64,000 bases of DNA from positions 1,178,001 through 1,242,000 of the forward strand of contig CAVYML010000009.1 in the NCBI GenBank assembly GCA_963769605.1, in the 5' to 3' direction. The notes below the pieces were generated by a model. That model made no database searches. It was not told the origin of the DNA and saw only the letters and a list, made by a program, of their open reading frames with translations. Positions 51,934 through 61,106 of the stretch are shown piece by piece (position 1 is the stretch's first letter; the number at the start of each line of letters is the position of its first letter). Made by a program: the position numbers and the translations under genes. The stretch is from Fen-1254 sp963769605. Lineage in GTDB: Bacteria > Bacteroidota > Ignavibacteria > UBA10030.

Positions 51934-52655
51934 TCGATAAAACATCCCACTGGGCAGAGTCCGGCGAAAAGATAGACTCGTATCTTTTACATCGGCTTTC
52001 TTCCGATGAAGAGAATGAATGTGCGAAACATCTTGCGGAATGCAATTTGTGCAGGTCGCGTGTTTCCCGTGAACGTGAAATTGTTCTCGGTGTCCGTTCT
52101 TTAGGCCGGTTGGAAATGAAGCGGAGGCTCAATGAACGATTAAGAGACACAAAGGAAAATCAAATGGGATGGATCCAGGCGGTGAGTATTGCCGCTGCGG
52201 TCGTTTTCGTCTTAGGCGGAGCGCTTCTTTTGCAATTAGCGAAATTTGGTGAAAGAGAACGAAGCCGGGAAGTTGTCTTTCAAAAGCAGCCTGACGGTCA
52301 GGTCGTTTGGATTATTGGGAAAATTTTGCCTCAAAGAATTGCCGTGCCTGTCATGCCCGTACGCGATGCATCTTCGCTGACTATTGCCCATGCGGGATTA
52401 AGACAGAATGTAATATTAAAATATGCGGATCAAAATCAGCTTTCGGAACGATTTCGGAATCACCTGGATCAGAATTCGATGATTGCCTCGATCATTCATA
52501 CGCAGGAGGGGCTGCAGTTGACCTTCTTCTTAGACACGCTGCAGCAAAATTCTTCTATCGGCATTCTTCCGGTTTCGGCCGATTCCCTTATTGTAGAAAT
52601 TCAGGGGAAACAATTCGGATATTGCATACCGGGCGGCTGGGGAAAAATGATGTAA
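51930..52655 (+). CDS. Zinc-finger anti-sigma factor, membrane anchored
   Basis: 241 residues. The N-terminal zf-HC2-like ZAS motif is CAKHLAECNLC (H34, C38, C41). One membrane helix follows at about 82-104, with a periplasmic domain of ~135 residues. It probably holds the partner ECF factor at the membrane until a signal arrives. The four-base overlap with the sigma gene supports the pairing. Confidence 0.85.
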   Translation: MIDKTSHWAESGEKIDSYLLHRLSSDEENECAKHLAECNLCRSRVSREREIVLGVRSLGRLEMKRRLNERLRDTKENQMGWIQAVSIAAAVVFVLGGALLLQLAKFGERERSREVVFQKQPDGQVVWIIGKILPQRIAVPVMPVRDASSLTIAHAGLRQNVILKYADQNQLSERFRNHLDQNSMIASIIHTQEGLQLTFFLDTLQQNSSIGILPVSADSLIVEIQGKQFGYCIPGGWGKMM

Positions 52656-52671
52656 ATGGGAAAGGGTAAAT

Positions 52672-52765
52672 GTTTAATAAAAGAAGTTCGTAGTGCGTGG
52701 TTCTTAGTGCTGAAGTTAAAAAATAATAAATAGAAACCAAGAACTACGATCTAAGAACATAAGAA
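52672..52765. repeat. Heptamer repeat tract 10
   Basis: Left arm AGTTCGT, AGTGCGT, GGTTCTT, AGTGCTG; A/T-rich centre; right arm AAACCAA, GAACTAC, GATCTAA, GAACATA. The arms are largely complementary, giving a long imperfect hairpin. Confidence 0.7.
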
Positions 52766-52789
52766 CGTTTTTCCTTCCCCTTGGACAGG

Positions 52790-52825
52790 CATATATAAAA
52801 AAACCGCTCTCTTTTGGAGAGCGGT
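52790..52825 (-). terminator. Intrinsic terminator of the coiled-coil gene
   Basis: Arms ACCGCTCTC (52803-52811) and GAGAGCGGT (52817-52825). In the minus direction the stem is followed by a T-run (the A's at 52797-52803). Confidence 0.85.
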
Positions 52826-52847
52826 CTGATTTTATCGATTGCACGGA

Positions 52848-54101
52848 TCAATTTGGAACCGGTTTTTTGCGAAGGAAACGCACAAGCACCGCAATAACAA
52901 TCACGGCGAGGAGGAGAAGAAGAACACATACCGTCCATGAGGTCGGGGCTACTGAACTTCGCCACGCGTCGACTTTCTTTTCGATATCGATTTTTTGGTC
53001 GGGGGTTAGCATGCCCGCTTCCACCAATGCCGGCAGCCATTGTGTATCAAGTTGTGCATTCCAGATGTAATCGTTGAAATTTTGGAATCGTTTTATTCGA
53101 ACATCTTTATGTTCTTGTTTCTCGTTCTTGGTCTCGGCATCGACAAAGGATGTAAAGTTCGCATAAAATTCGCCGCCGTTTGCGAACGGCTTTATAACGA
53201 TACCGTTTTTCTCGAACATACCGGATATCGTCTTCCATGTTCCGCTGTTGATCATAACCGACCATGTCGACAGCATCGAATCGATAAGTACAACATCGTT
53301 CTTTTTCTGCTTGCCGCTTGAATACACGCTTGCGAGCTTGGAACCGATGCCTTTCCACTGGCTCTGGAATTTATTGTGCTGTTGAAGAAGCTGTACAAAA
53401 TCGCCCGGTGTCAGTGATGTCGATTCTATAAACTTCATATTATCGGATATCGATTTCTTAATATTTGTCAGAACATTGCGCCGTTCTAATTTTCCGGCAA
53501 CACCCTGTTTTTCGACATCGTTCAGCGATGCAACATTCTTATCGTACTGCAAGAAAAGGCTGTCGACTAACGCGAAGATTAAATCGTCGCGCTGCTTCAA
53601 ATTTTCCCTCAGCGTTTTGATGACGCTGCTGAGCGAATCGAACAAGCCCTGGTTTTCTTTGACCGAAGCTTCCAGGCGTTTGGCATCGCCGAGCAGCCTG
53701 TCGTTCTGCCGGCTCAGGCTGTCCACTTTACCGGAGAGTTCCCTCACCTGAGCTTCCAGTTCCATGATGCGGGTGAACTGGGTTTCGATAACGCCGAGAT
53801 CTTTCTGCCGCACAAGGAGCCGGCCTTTTAAATTTGTCAGCGTTGTCGCATAGTCATCGGGATAGAGAGCTCTATTTAGAAGATCTATGTGTATTAAAAA
53901 TGTTTTTTCGATTTCATCTATTGCAGCACTAATATCCGCACATTCTTGAACCGTTTTCGCCGAATCGATCTGAGGGATTAATGACTTTGTCTGGCTTTCG
54001 AAATTATCGACAATCGCGCGATCCGACTTCTGTGCGGACACGGGCAGCGCCAGCACGAAAAGGGCGATCATGATCGTCGCAAAAAAACGTTGGGCATTCA
54101 T
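52848..54101 (-). CDS. Coiled-coil envelope protein with C-terminal membrane anchor
   Basis: 417 residues, no family recognised. Signal peptide (MNAQRFFATIMIALFVLALPVSAQ). A coiled coil spans roughly 95-175 (IMELEAQVRELSGKVDSLSRQ ...). A helical middle domain follows, and a C-terminal membrane helix (about 389-409, VCVLLLLLAVIVIAVLV) ends in RKKP. The protein therefore sits in the periplasm and is anchored at its C-terminus. It overlaps the lipoprotein gene by ATGA, so the two products probably work together. Confidence 0.75.
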   Translation of the reverse strand: MNAQRFFATIMIALFVLALPVSAQKSDRAIVDNFESQTKSLIPQIDSAKTVQECADISAAIDEIEKTFLIHIDLLNRALYPDDYATTLTNLKGRLLVRQKDLGVIETQFTRIMELEAQVRELSGKVDSLSRQNDRLLGDAKRLEASVKENQGLFDSLSSVIKTLRENLKQRDDLIFALVDSLFLQYDKNVASLNDVEKQGVAGKLERRNVLTNIKKSISDNMKFIESTSLTPGDFVQLLQQHNKFQSQWKGIGSKLASVYSSGKQKKNDVVLIDSMLSTWSVMINSGTWKTISGMFEKNGIVIKPFANGGEFYANFTSFVDAETKNEKQEHKDVRIKRFQNFNDYIWNAQLDTQWLPALVEAGMLTPDQKIDIEKKVDAWRSSVAPTSWTVCVLLLLLAVIVIAVLVRFLRKKPVPN

Positions 54102-54568
54102 TTTTTTCCTCCTTGTTGAATTCCGTCTTTCTTTAAAAGAATCGGAGCTACATTGTCATTTTCTTCATCCACAAGCTGAATGGAGGAAGTTTTCTGATTG
54201 AAAGCAGGAGCTCCGAGTCCTTTTTCGTTTACCTGTATTTTATTGTTCAGTATCAAAGCGCCTTCTGCCTGGGCAAAGATATAGACATTCTTGAAACCTT
54301 TGCCGGTGATATAATAGTATCCTGCCTGATCACGAATGATGCGCAGGGTGTATGAAGTCACATGAATCGAATCCTGACGCTCTTCGAAGAGCAGCGGCTT
54401 GACGTTGCAGTTGAATTGATACCGCACATCATGCACCATGCCTTTGACGTCAGGTTTCTGAACAAGTTCTATAGGCCAGGCAAAATTCGCGGGTTGAAGA
54501 ACGAGTGCAGCACAGCCGGCGAAAATAACGGTCAGCACGATGAGTGTCGCGGCATTCAATAATTTCAT
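54098..54568 (-). CDS. Predicted lipoprotein
   Basis: 156 residues. A lipobox VIFAGC follows a short hydrophobic segment (LNAATLIVLTVIFAGC), so the mature protein begins at Cys19. The rest is predicted beta-rich with no recognised domain. It is the first gene of a two-gene operon with the coiled-coil membrane protein. Confidence 0.72.
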   Translation of the reverse strand: MKLLNAATLIVLTVIFAGCAALVLQPANFAWPIELVQKPDVKGMVHDVRYQFNCNVKPLLFEERQDSIHVTSYTLRIIRDQAGYYYITGKGFKNVYIFAQAEGALILNNKIQVNEKGLGAPAFNQKTSSIQLVDEENDNVAPILLKKDGIQQGGKK

Positions 54569-54796
54569 ATATCCTCCTTCATAAAGGCGTGAGTAACGAA
54601 TTCATTTCGATGAGTATATAAATGTAAAGAATGGCGAGGCATCATTCAAGTGTACCGAAAAAGGAATATCGAAAATAGTCGGTAGAATATTACTCTCGAT
54701 GCCGGTCATAATCTTTCTTGCCGTTCGCAGGGCGATGAGGATATTAAAAAAATCAGGGGAAAATGGCCCAAATCGGTTCAAAATCCGATAGAAAAT

Positions 54797-55702
54797 TTAT
54801 TTTCTCAGTGCATCGGATGACTTGACGCCCAGCGATTCGTATATCTTGAGCGTAGCACGGGAATGGTTCAAAGTGTAAAAATGAACTCCGCGAACGTTAT
54901 GGTCGAGCAAATCCAGAACCTGCTGCGTTGCCCAGTGTATGCCGATTTTTTCGACAGCTGTGTCGTCCTCTGCACGCAGAAGCGCGCGCTGCAGTTTGGC
55001 AGGAAAGCGTGCACCAAGCGCCTGCTCCGACATGCGGATCATTCCTTTGCGGCTCGTGATCGGCATGATGCCGGCGATAATTGGAATAGAGATTCCGGCG
55101 ATTTCACACCGTTCGCAGAAATCGTAAAAATCGTGATTATGAAAAAAGAACTGGGTGCAGATATAATCCGCTCCGGCATCGGCTTTAGCTTTTAAATACT
55201 CTATTTCTTTCAGCCGATTCGGCGTTTCGGGGTGACCTTCGGGAAACCCGGCTATACCGATGCCCATGTCTGGAAAGCATTTTTTTATGAACGCGACAAG
55301 CTCGGCAGCATACCGGAAACCGCCGGGAGACGGAATAAATCCCGATTGTCCCTTCGGCGGATCTCCGCGCAAGACCATGACGTTGCGAATTCCGGATTCC
55401 TTGTATTTCTCAAGGATCGCGGCAATTTCATCTCTGGCAGCGCCGGCGCATGTAATATGGGAAACGACGGTCATTTGGGTTTCCCGCTGCAGCCGTTCGA
55501 CAAGCTCGTGCGTAAGCTGACGTGTCGATCCGCCTGCACCGTATGTAACGCTGACATAGGAAGGTTTCAACGGCGTCAATTCCTTCATTGACTGCAGCAA
55601 TGTCTGCGCAGCCTGCTCCGACCGGGGCGGAAAAAATTCAAAACTGAAATGCGTACCCGGCTGCTGCAATATTTCTGTTATATGCATTGCGGATGTTTGC
55701 AT
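54797..55702 (-). CDS. metF: 5,10-methylenetetrahydrofolate reductase
   Basis: The start is uncertain; ATG 55702 (MQTSAMHITEILQQPG) is preferred over frames reaching 55753 inside ychF. About 301 residues: FSFEFFPPRS, YVSVTYGAGGS, VVSHITCAGA, MVLRGDPPKG and AGADYICTQFFF, all MetF/FAD signature regions. It makes 5-methyl-THF for methionine synthesis. As a methyl-group supplier it could indirectly support corrinoid methylation elsewhere; that is speculation. Confidence 0.92.
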   Translation of the reverse strand: MQTSAMHITEILQQPGTHFSFEFFPPRSEQAAQTLLQSMKELTPLKPSYVSVTYGAGGSTRQLTHELVERLQRETQMTVVSHITCAGAARDEIAAILEKYKESGIRNVMVLRGDPPKGQSGFIPSPGGFRYAAELVAFIKKCFPDMGIGIAGFPEGHPETPNRLKEIEYLKAKADAGADYICTQFFFHNHDFYDFCERCEIAGISIPIIAGIMPITSRKGMIRMSEQALGARFPAKLQRALLRAEDDTAVEKIGIHWATQQVLDLLDHNVRGVHFYTLNHSRATLKIYESLGVKSSDALRK

Positions 55703-55733
55703 ACGGTTCTCGCTTGGCAAATGTGTTTCTCTT

Positions 55734-56831
55734 TCAGACATTGAAACGGACAACTAAAAGATCGCCGTCTTCGATGCAATATTCGCGTCCTTCGATATGC
55801 AGCAAGCCGGCTTCCTTCACGGCAAGTTCGGATCCGAGCCGGTCGAGATCGGCAAATTTTATAATTTCCGCCCGAATAAATCCCTGCTCAAAATCGCTGT
55901 GAATTTCTCCCGCTGCCTGCGGGGCTGTCGAACCTTTATGCACCGTCCATGCATGGACTTCCTTCGGACCTGCGGTAAAAAACGTAATGAGTTTCAGGAG
56001 ATCATATCCCTCGCGAATGACCTTGCTCAGTCCGGATTCCTGCAAACCGAGGCTCGCCAAAAAGTCCGACCGTTCTGTAATCGGAAGTTCCGCTATTTCC
56101 GCTTCGACGGCAGCGCTGACAACGACGACACGTGCATCCTCTTTCGCCGCAACCGTACGCACAGCCTCGACGTATGCATTGCCTGTTTTCAAATCCGCTT
56201 CGTGAACGTTGCAGACATACATAACAGGTTTGTTGGTCAACAGATGCATGTCCCGCATCCAGAATTGTTCGTCTTCACCGTGCACTTCATAATAGCGCGC
56301 CAATCGTCCGGAAGAAAGATGTGCCTTCAGCGAATGGTACAATTCCAGTTCCGCTTTTATTTTTTTGTCTCCTGTCCGGAAGCGTTTATCCGCATCGGCA
56401 ATTTTTTTATCTAATGTTTCAAAATCCTTCAGGATCAATTCGGTCTCGATCACTTCAATGTCGTTTTTCGGATCGATTGTTCCGTTCACATGAATAATGT
56501 TTTCGTCGTCGAAGCACCGTACAACATGTGCAATGGCGTCGACGGTACGGATATGGGAAAGAAACTGATTGCCAAGGCCTTCTCCCTGGCTGGCTCCTTT
56601 GACTAATCCTGCAATATCTAAAAATTCGAGCGTGGTCGGCACAATCTTAGGAGGCTGATAGATTTCCACAAGCCGGTCGATGCGCTTATCCGGAACGGCC
56701 ACAACTCCGACATTCGGGTCGATCGTGCAGAACGGATAATTAGCAACATTCGCTCCCGCCGCCGTAATAGCATTGAACAATGTCGACTTGCCTACATTCG
56801 GCAGCCCGACGATACCGCATGTAAAACCCAT
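55734..56831 (-). CDS. ychF: Redox-regulated ATPase/GTPase YchF
   Basis: Start ATG 56831 (MGFTCGIVGLPNVGKSTLFN), with AAGGAAAG before it; upstream codons to 56918 are not conserved. 365 residues: P-loop GLPNVGKST, NYPFCTIDPN, FLDIAGLVKGASQGEGLGN, NKPVMYVCNV (the N-x-x-x with the YchF-type change) and the C-terminal TGS-like domain. Universal Obg-family protein binding ATP and ribosomes. Confidence 0.96.
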   Translation of the reverse strand: MGFTCGIVGLPNVGKSTLFNAITAAGANVANYPFCTIDPNVGVVAVPDKRIDRLVEIYQPPKIVPTTLEFLDIAGLVKGASQGEGLGNQFLSHIRTVDAIAHVVRCFDDENIIHVNGTIDPKNDIEVIETELILKDFETLDKKIADADKRFRTGDKKIKAELELYHSLKAHLSSGRLARYYEVHGEDEQFWMRDMHLLTNKPVMYVCNVHEADLKTGNAYVEAVRTVAAKEDARVVVVSAAVEAEIAELPITERSDFLASLGLQESGLSKVIREGYDLLKLITFFTAGPKEVHAWTVHKGSTAPQAAGEIHSDFEQGFIRAEIIKFADLDRLGSELAVKEAGLLHIEGREYCIEDGDLLVVRFNV

Positions 56832-56951
56832 ACTTTCCTTTTTCCAATTTGTCGTAATATAGCCAACCTTTTCTCGCAATCCAAGAAATCCACTAACGGA
56901 AGCTGCGCGGGTTTTCACGGCATTTTTTAATATTTTTTAATTATTTTTTCT

Positions 56952-56985
56952 TGTATAATTATCTATCTAAGTGTATATTTATACG
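56952..56985 (+). promoter_or_regulatory. Two ARG-box-like ArgR sites before argC
   Basis: TGTATAATTATCTA (56952-56965) and TGTATATTTATACG (56972-56985) resemble TGNATWWWWATNCA, with centres 20 bp apart, the spacing used by ArgR hexamers. The first covers a TATAAT hexamer (56954-56959). Confidence 0.5.
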
Positions 56986-57014
56986 AATCATTTTTTACTC
57001 CAGGCGATAGGTGC

Positions 57015-58037
57015 ATGAAAACTGTTAAAGTTTCCGTTATCGGTGCATCCGGATATTCCGGCATCGAACTTATTAAAATTCTCAAACGTCACCCCGGTGT
57101 TTCCATCGACCGTCTTTTTGCCAACACATCGGCCGGAAAACGCCTCGATGAAGTCGTCCCGGCATTCGGAAAAACCATCGATGCGGAACTTGAAATTTTT
57201 TCCCCGGAAAAAATAAAAACAAGCGATCTTATCTGTATTGCACTACCATCAGGCGAAGCGCTGAAGATTGTCCCGCAAATTCTTGCCGAAGGAAAGCGGG
57301 TCATCGATCTTGGCGGAGATTTCCGCCTCAAAGACACCGCGCTTTACGAACGTTATTACAAGCGTCCGCACACTGCTCCCGAAGCGCTGCAGAGCGCTGT
57401 GTTCGGCCTGCCGGAATGGTTTGCCGGTGAAATCCGAACAGCCGCATTCGTTTCCAACCCGGGCTGCTATCCGACCGGCGCAATCCTTCCGCTTGCACCG
57501 CTCGTAAAGGAAGGCCTGGTCGATCCGAATTCCGTTGCGGTCAGTTCGCTTTCCGGTGTCTCCGGTGCAGGAAGAAGCGCATCAGCAGACATGTCGTTCA
57601 CTGAAATCAACGAATCGGTTCGTGCATACAAGGTCGGTTCCCATCAGCATATACCGGAAATTCGAACTATCGTGGAAAGAATTTCCGGCCGCAGGACACC
57701 GCTGACGTTTGTACCGCACCTGATTCCAATCACCAGGGGCATTTATACAAGCATCTTTACGACATTGACAGGCAGCGCCTCCGATCAGGACATTTATCAT
57801 GTATACGAAAAATATTACAGGCACGCTCCTTTTGTCCGCTGGTCCACGGCAGCCATTCCGGAAATTAAAAATGTTGTACAAACGAATTACATCGATATCG
57901 GATTCAAAATATTCCCGGAAAATAAACAGCTCGTCATTTTCTCCGTCATCGACAATCTTGTCAAAGGCGCAGCGGGGCAGGCGGTTCAAAATATGAATAT
58001 CATGTTCGGATTCAACGAAACGGAAGGATTGTTTTAA
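57015..58037 (+). CDS. argC: N-acetyl-gamma-glutamyl-phosphate reductase
   Basis: 340 residues: NADP motif GASGYSGIELIKIL, catalytic Cys151 in FVSNPGCYPTGAIL, SGVSGAGRSAS, VPHLIPITRGIYTS. It reduces N-acetylglutamyl phosphate to the semialdehyde. First gene of argCJBR, behind the ARG-box-like sites; its stop overlaps the argJ start by one base. Confidence 0.97.
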   Translation: MKTVKVSVIGASGYSGIELIKILKRHPGVSIDRLFANTSAGKRLDEVVPAFGKTIDAELEIFSPEKIKTSDLICIALPSGEALKIVPQILAEGKRVIDLGGDFRLKDTALYERYYKRPHTAPEALQSAVFGLPEWFAGEIRTAAFVSNPGCYPTGAILPLAPLVKEGLVDPNSVAVSSLSGVSGAGRSASADMSFTEINESVRAYKVGSHQHIPEIRTIVERISGRRTPLTFVPHLIPITRGIYTSIFTTLTGSASDQDIYHVYEKYYRHAPFVRWSTAAIPEIKNVVQTNYIDIGFKIFPENKQLVIFSVIDNLVKGAAGQAVQNMNIMFGFNETEGLF

Positions 58038-59254
58038 TGGCTCTTGATATTTTTCAGGAATGCTCCGGCGGTATAACTGCGGCAAAAGGCTTTGTTGCAG
58101 GAGGACTTTACTGCGGAATTCGCAAGCTCAAAAAGGATCTCGCCATCATCCGGTCAATCAGCCCGGCCGCGGCTGCGGGCGTTTTTACGACGAATAAAAC
58201 TCAAGCCGCTCCTGTTCTTCTCGACAAGCAGCATTTGCAGCAGTCCAAACGCTGCTCCGCTATTGTCGTCAACAGCGGCAATGCAAATGCATGCACCGGG
58301 GAACGGGGCATAAAAGATGCGAGGGAAATGATCGCAGCGACTGCTGAAGCGCTCGGCATTCCTGAGAACCAGGTACTCGTTTCCTCCACCGGCGTTATCG
58401 GGCAATACCTTCCGATCGAAAAAATTTTGGACGGTATTCGCGAGCTTGCGCAAAAATTAAGCGCGAACGGCAGCCAGGACGCCGCGGAAGCAATTATGAC
58501 CACCGATACGTTTTCCAAAGAAGCAGCTATCAGGTGCACCATAGGAAGTTCCACCATTACGATCGGCGGAATTGCTAAAGGGTCCGGCATGATTGCCCCG
58601 AATATGGCGACGCTGCTGGCGTTTGTTACGACCGACGCAGCCGTTTCTCCTGCGGCCCTTCAGAAAGCGCTTTCATTTGCCAACGAACGGTCTTTCAACC
58701 GCTTGACAGTAGACGGCGATATGAGCACCAATGATTCGTTAATCATCCTGGCGAACGGGCTTGCGGGCAATCAGGAAATTGTTGAAGGCTCGATTGAATT
58801 TGAAAAATTTTCCAAGGCACTTGAATATGTTTTAATAAAACTTACAAAAATGATCGCACGGGACGGAGAAGGAGCAACAAAACTGATTGAAATCGTAGTC
58901 GGGGGCGCACAGAGCGAAGGGGAAGCCGTACAAGCCGCACGTTCCGTTGCAAACTCCAACTTGGTCAAGACTGCCATCCATGGCGCCGATGCCAACTGGG
59001 GCAGAATTTTATGCGCGGTCGGATATTCCGGAATCGAATTCGATCCTGCAAAGGTCGAGATAGCATTCAATACATTGACCGTCCTGAAACCGAATTATGA
59101 AATCGTTCTCGATGAAGGCGCAGCAAAAGATGTACTGTCGCGCGATTATGTCATTATCCGCATCGATCTCCATCAAGGAACGGCAATCGCATCGTTCTAT
59201 ACGTGTGATCTGACAAAAGAATATATTAACATTAACGCCAGCTACCGAACCTGA
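58037..59254 (+). CDS. argJ: Glutamate N-acetyltransferase/amino-acid acetyltransferase
   Basis: 405 residues. The autocleavage site is between Ala191 and Thr192 in KGSGMIAPNMATLLAFVTTDA; other motifs are VNSGNANACTGERG and GRDGEGATKLIE-like (ARDGEGATKLIE). ArgJ moves the acetyl group from N-acetylornithine back to glutamate, so the pathway is the recycling type. The N-acetylglutamate synthase activity may be present too. Confidence 0.96.
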   Translation: MALDIFQECSGGITAAKGFVAGGLYCGIRKLKKDLAIIRSISPAAAAGVFTTNKTQAAPVLLDKQHLQQSKRCSAIVVNSGNANACTGERGIKDAREMIAATAEALGIPENQVLVSSTGVIGQYLPIEKILDGIRELAQKLSANGSQDAAEAIMTTDTFSKEAAIRCTIGSSTITIGGIAKGSGMIAPNMATLLAFVTTDAAVSPAALQKALSFANERSFNRLTVDGDMSTNDSLIILANGLAGNQEIVEGSIEFEKFSKALEYVLIKLTKMIARDGEGATKLIEIVVGGAQSEGEAVQAARSVANSNLVKTAIHGADANWGRILCAVGYSGIEFDPAKVEIAFNTLTVLKPNYEIVLDEGAAKDVLSRDYVIIRIDLHQGTAIASFYTCDLTKEYININASYRT

Positions 59255-59270
59255 TCCTTAAAAAAAATCT

Positions 59271-60137
59271 ATGACACCGATAAAAATAGACTCTCAAAAT
59301 AAAGAAGAAGTACTGATCGAAGTACTGCCGTATATACAGAAGTACGAAGGAAAAACGTTCGTCATTAAATACGGCGGTGCAGCGATGACGAACGAAGGAT
59401 TGAAAGCAATGTTCGCAAAGGACGTCACACTCCTGCGAAAGATAGGCGTCAACATCATTATCATTCACGGCGGCGGAAAAGAGATCACCGGCATGGCGGC
59501 GAAACTCAACAAAGAAACGAAATTTGTCAACGGACAGCGCTATACCGATGAAACGATGATCGAAATTGTTCTCATGGTGCTTGCCGGGAAAGTAAACAAA
59601 GAGATCGTCAACCTGATCAATTCCAACGGAGGTGACGCAATCGGGCTCTGCGGCGTCGACAATCAACTGCTCCGCGCAGTACGAAGTTTTCCAGACGGCG
59701 TCGATCTCGGCCTGGTCGGAGAAGTGGACTTGGTCAACACCGGTTTTATCGACCTTTTATTGAAAAACGGCATGATGCCGGTTATTGCCCCTCTTGCCTC
59801 AAGCGAAAGGGGAGAGATTTTAAACGTCAATGCCGATCTGGCAGCCGGAGCAATTGCTTCCGCATTGAAAGCGGAAAAACTCGTCTACCTCAGCGATATC
59901 GAAGGGGTTCTGGTCGACGGCGAATTGGTGTCGACACTCAGCCATTCAAAAGCGGAAGAGCTTATTGCACGGGGAGCCATTCACGGCGGAATGATTCCCA
60001 AAGTACAATCCGCATTTTCCACACTCAGTACCGGCGTCAATAAAGTCCATATCGTCGACGGACGGGTAAAGCATTCGATGCTTCTGGAAATTTTCACCGA
60101 CGAAGGTATCGGGACACAGATGATTCACGAATCGTAA
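59271..60137 (+). CDS. argB: Acetylglutamate kinase
   Basis: 288 residues: VIKYGGAAMTNE, IIHGGGKEITGM, NSNGGDAIGLCGVDN, LNVNADLAAGAIA, GGMIPKVQSA. Phosphorylates N-acetylglutamate. 16 bp after argJ. The N-terminal helix is moderately long, so arginine feedback (hexameric type) is possible. Confidence 0.96.
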   Translation: MTPIKIDSQNKEEVLIEVLPYIQKYEGKTFVIKYGGAAMTNEGLKAMFAKDVTLLRKIGVNIIIIHGGGKEITGMAAKLNKETKFVNGQRYTDETMIEIVLMVLAGKVNKEIVNLINSNGGDAIGLCGVDNQLLRAVRSFPDGVDLGLVGEVDLVNTGFIDLLLKNGMMPVIAPLASSERGEILNVNADLAAGAIASALKAEKLVYLSDIEGVLVDGELVSTLSHSKAEELIARGAIHGGMIPKVQSAFSTLSTGVNKVHIVDGRVKHSMLLEIFTDEGIGTQMIHES

Positions 60138-60180
60138 ATTTGAGAACCGTCTCTTTACGAATTGCAACGGAGCGAGGTAT

Positions 60181-60636
60181 ATGAAAAAACACCAGCGACA
60201 TTCGGCGATTAAGCAAATCATCGCAGAAAACACCATCACAACGCAAAGCGAACTTGCTCTTGCGCTTCGGAAAATGGGATTCCGTACTACACAGGCGACG
60301 TTGTCCCGCGATATGAAAGAGATCGGAATCGCATGGGTCTATACGCCGAGCGGAGCACGCTATATGCTTAGTCCGGAACAGGAAGAAGAGCGGCTCACGA
60401 CGCTGATTGGAATGGAAATAGAAAATGTCGAAGCAAACGAAACGACTGTCGTTGTCAAAACGCTGCCTGGGCGGGCACAGGGGGTTGCAGAAATCATCGA
60501 TCACATGAAGTTTTCATCGGTGCTGGCAACTCTTGCCGGCGATAATACTATTTTAATTTTGCCCCGTTCGGTAAAAAAAATTGCGGAGACCATCGGAGAC
60601 ATCAAACAGGCATTGGCAAATGCGCACGGATCATAG
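60181..60636 (+). CDS. argR: Arginine repressor
   Basis: 151 residues. Winged HTH with TTQATLSRDMKEIGI; the C-terminal arginine-binding and hexamer domain shows GRAQGVAEIIDHM and LAGDNTILILPRS (family GDDTIL). It lies at the end of argCJB and may act on the sites before argC, so repression would be autogenous. argD, argF and argH are not in the window. Confidence 0.94.
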   Translation: MKKHQRHSAIKQIIAENTITTQSELALALRKMGFRTTQATLSRDMKEIGIAWVYTPSGARYMLSPEQEEERLTTLIGMEIENVEANETTVVVKTLPGRAQGVAEIIDHMKFSSVLATLAGDNTILILPRSVKKIAETIGDIKQALANAHGS

Positions 60637-60655
60637 GAATGAGATTGGTCTCTCG

Positions 60656-60988
60656 ATGTATACGGTCGATATTGCCCACCCTCCTCTGACGGCACAAAAG
60701 GCAGAACAAGTGCTCGATGAAGCGCTGCAGACAATTCGATCTCATCCGCATGGCCGAGTTTTAAAAATCATTCACGGCAAAGGATCGAACGGATGTCCTG
60801 CCGTACTTAAGGAAATAGCCCTCAACTGGGCGTATCGTCAACGGAGCCGGCTGCGCGCCGTCATCCCCGGAACCGAATACGATCTTTTTCATACGGATGC
60901 TCTGGCATTGCGCAAAGAATGCGGGAAGACGAAAGATGCCGATTTCGGCGCAGCGAACGCCGGCATTACGGTGATATGGATGAAATAA
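60656..60988 (+). CDS. Smr-domain protein
   Basis: Start at ATG 60656 (MYTVDIAHPPLTAQKAEQVL), 19 bp after argR; the frame back to 60581 overlaps argR. 110 residues: a lone Smr domain with VLKIIHGKGSNGCPAVLKE (the HGxG motif). Smr domains can nick or bind branched nucleic acids; standalone ones are known but poorly studied. The function here is unknown. It may be translated with the arg operon. Confidence 0.8.
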   Translation: MYTVDIAHPPLTAQKAEQVLDEALQTIRSHPHGRVLKIIHGKGSNGCPAVLKEIALNWAYRQRSRLRAVIPGTEYDLFHTDALALRKECGKTKDADFGAANAGITVIWMK

Positions 60989-60995
60989 ATAATAA

Positions 60996-61090
60996 AATTC
61001 GTGGTGCTGAAGTTCGTAGTTCTTCGTTCGTGGTTTTAATAACACGTTCTGAGAACTAAGAACTAAGAACCAAGAACCAAGAACTAAATT
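60996..61090. repeat. Heptamer repeat tract 11
   Basis: AGTTCGT, AGTTCTT, CGTTCGT left arm, a short centre, then GAACTAA, GAACTAA, GAACCAA, GAACCAA, GAACTAA, the right arm complementary to the left. It ends just before the argG ribosome site. Confidence 0.75.
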
Positions 61091-61106
61091 ATAAGGAGAA
61101 GCTGAA

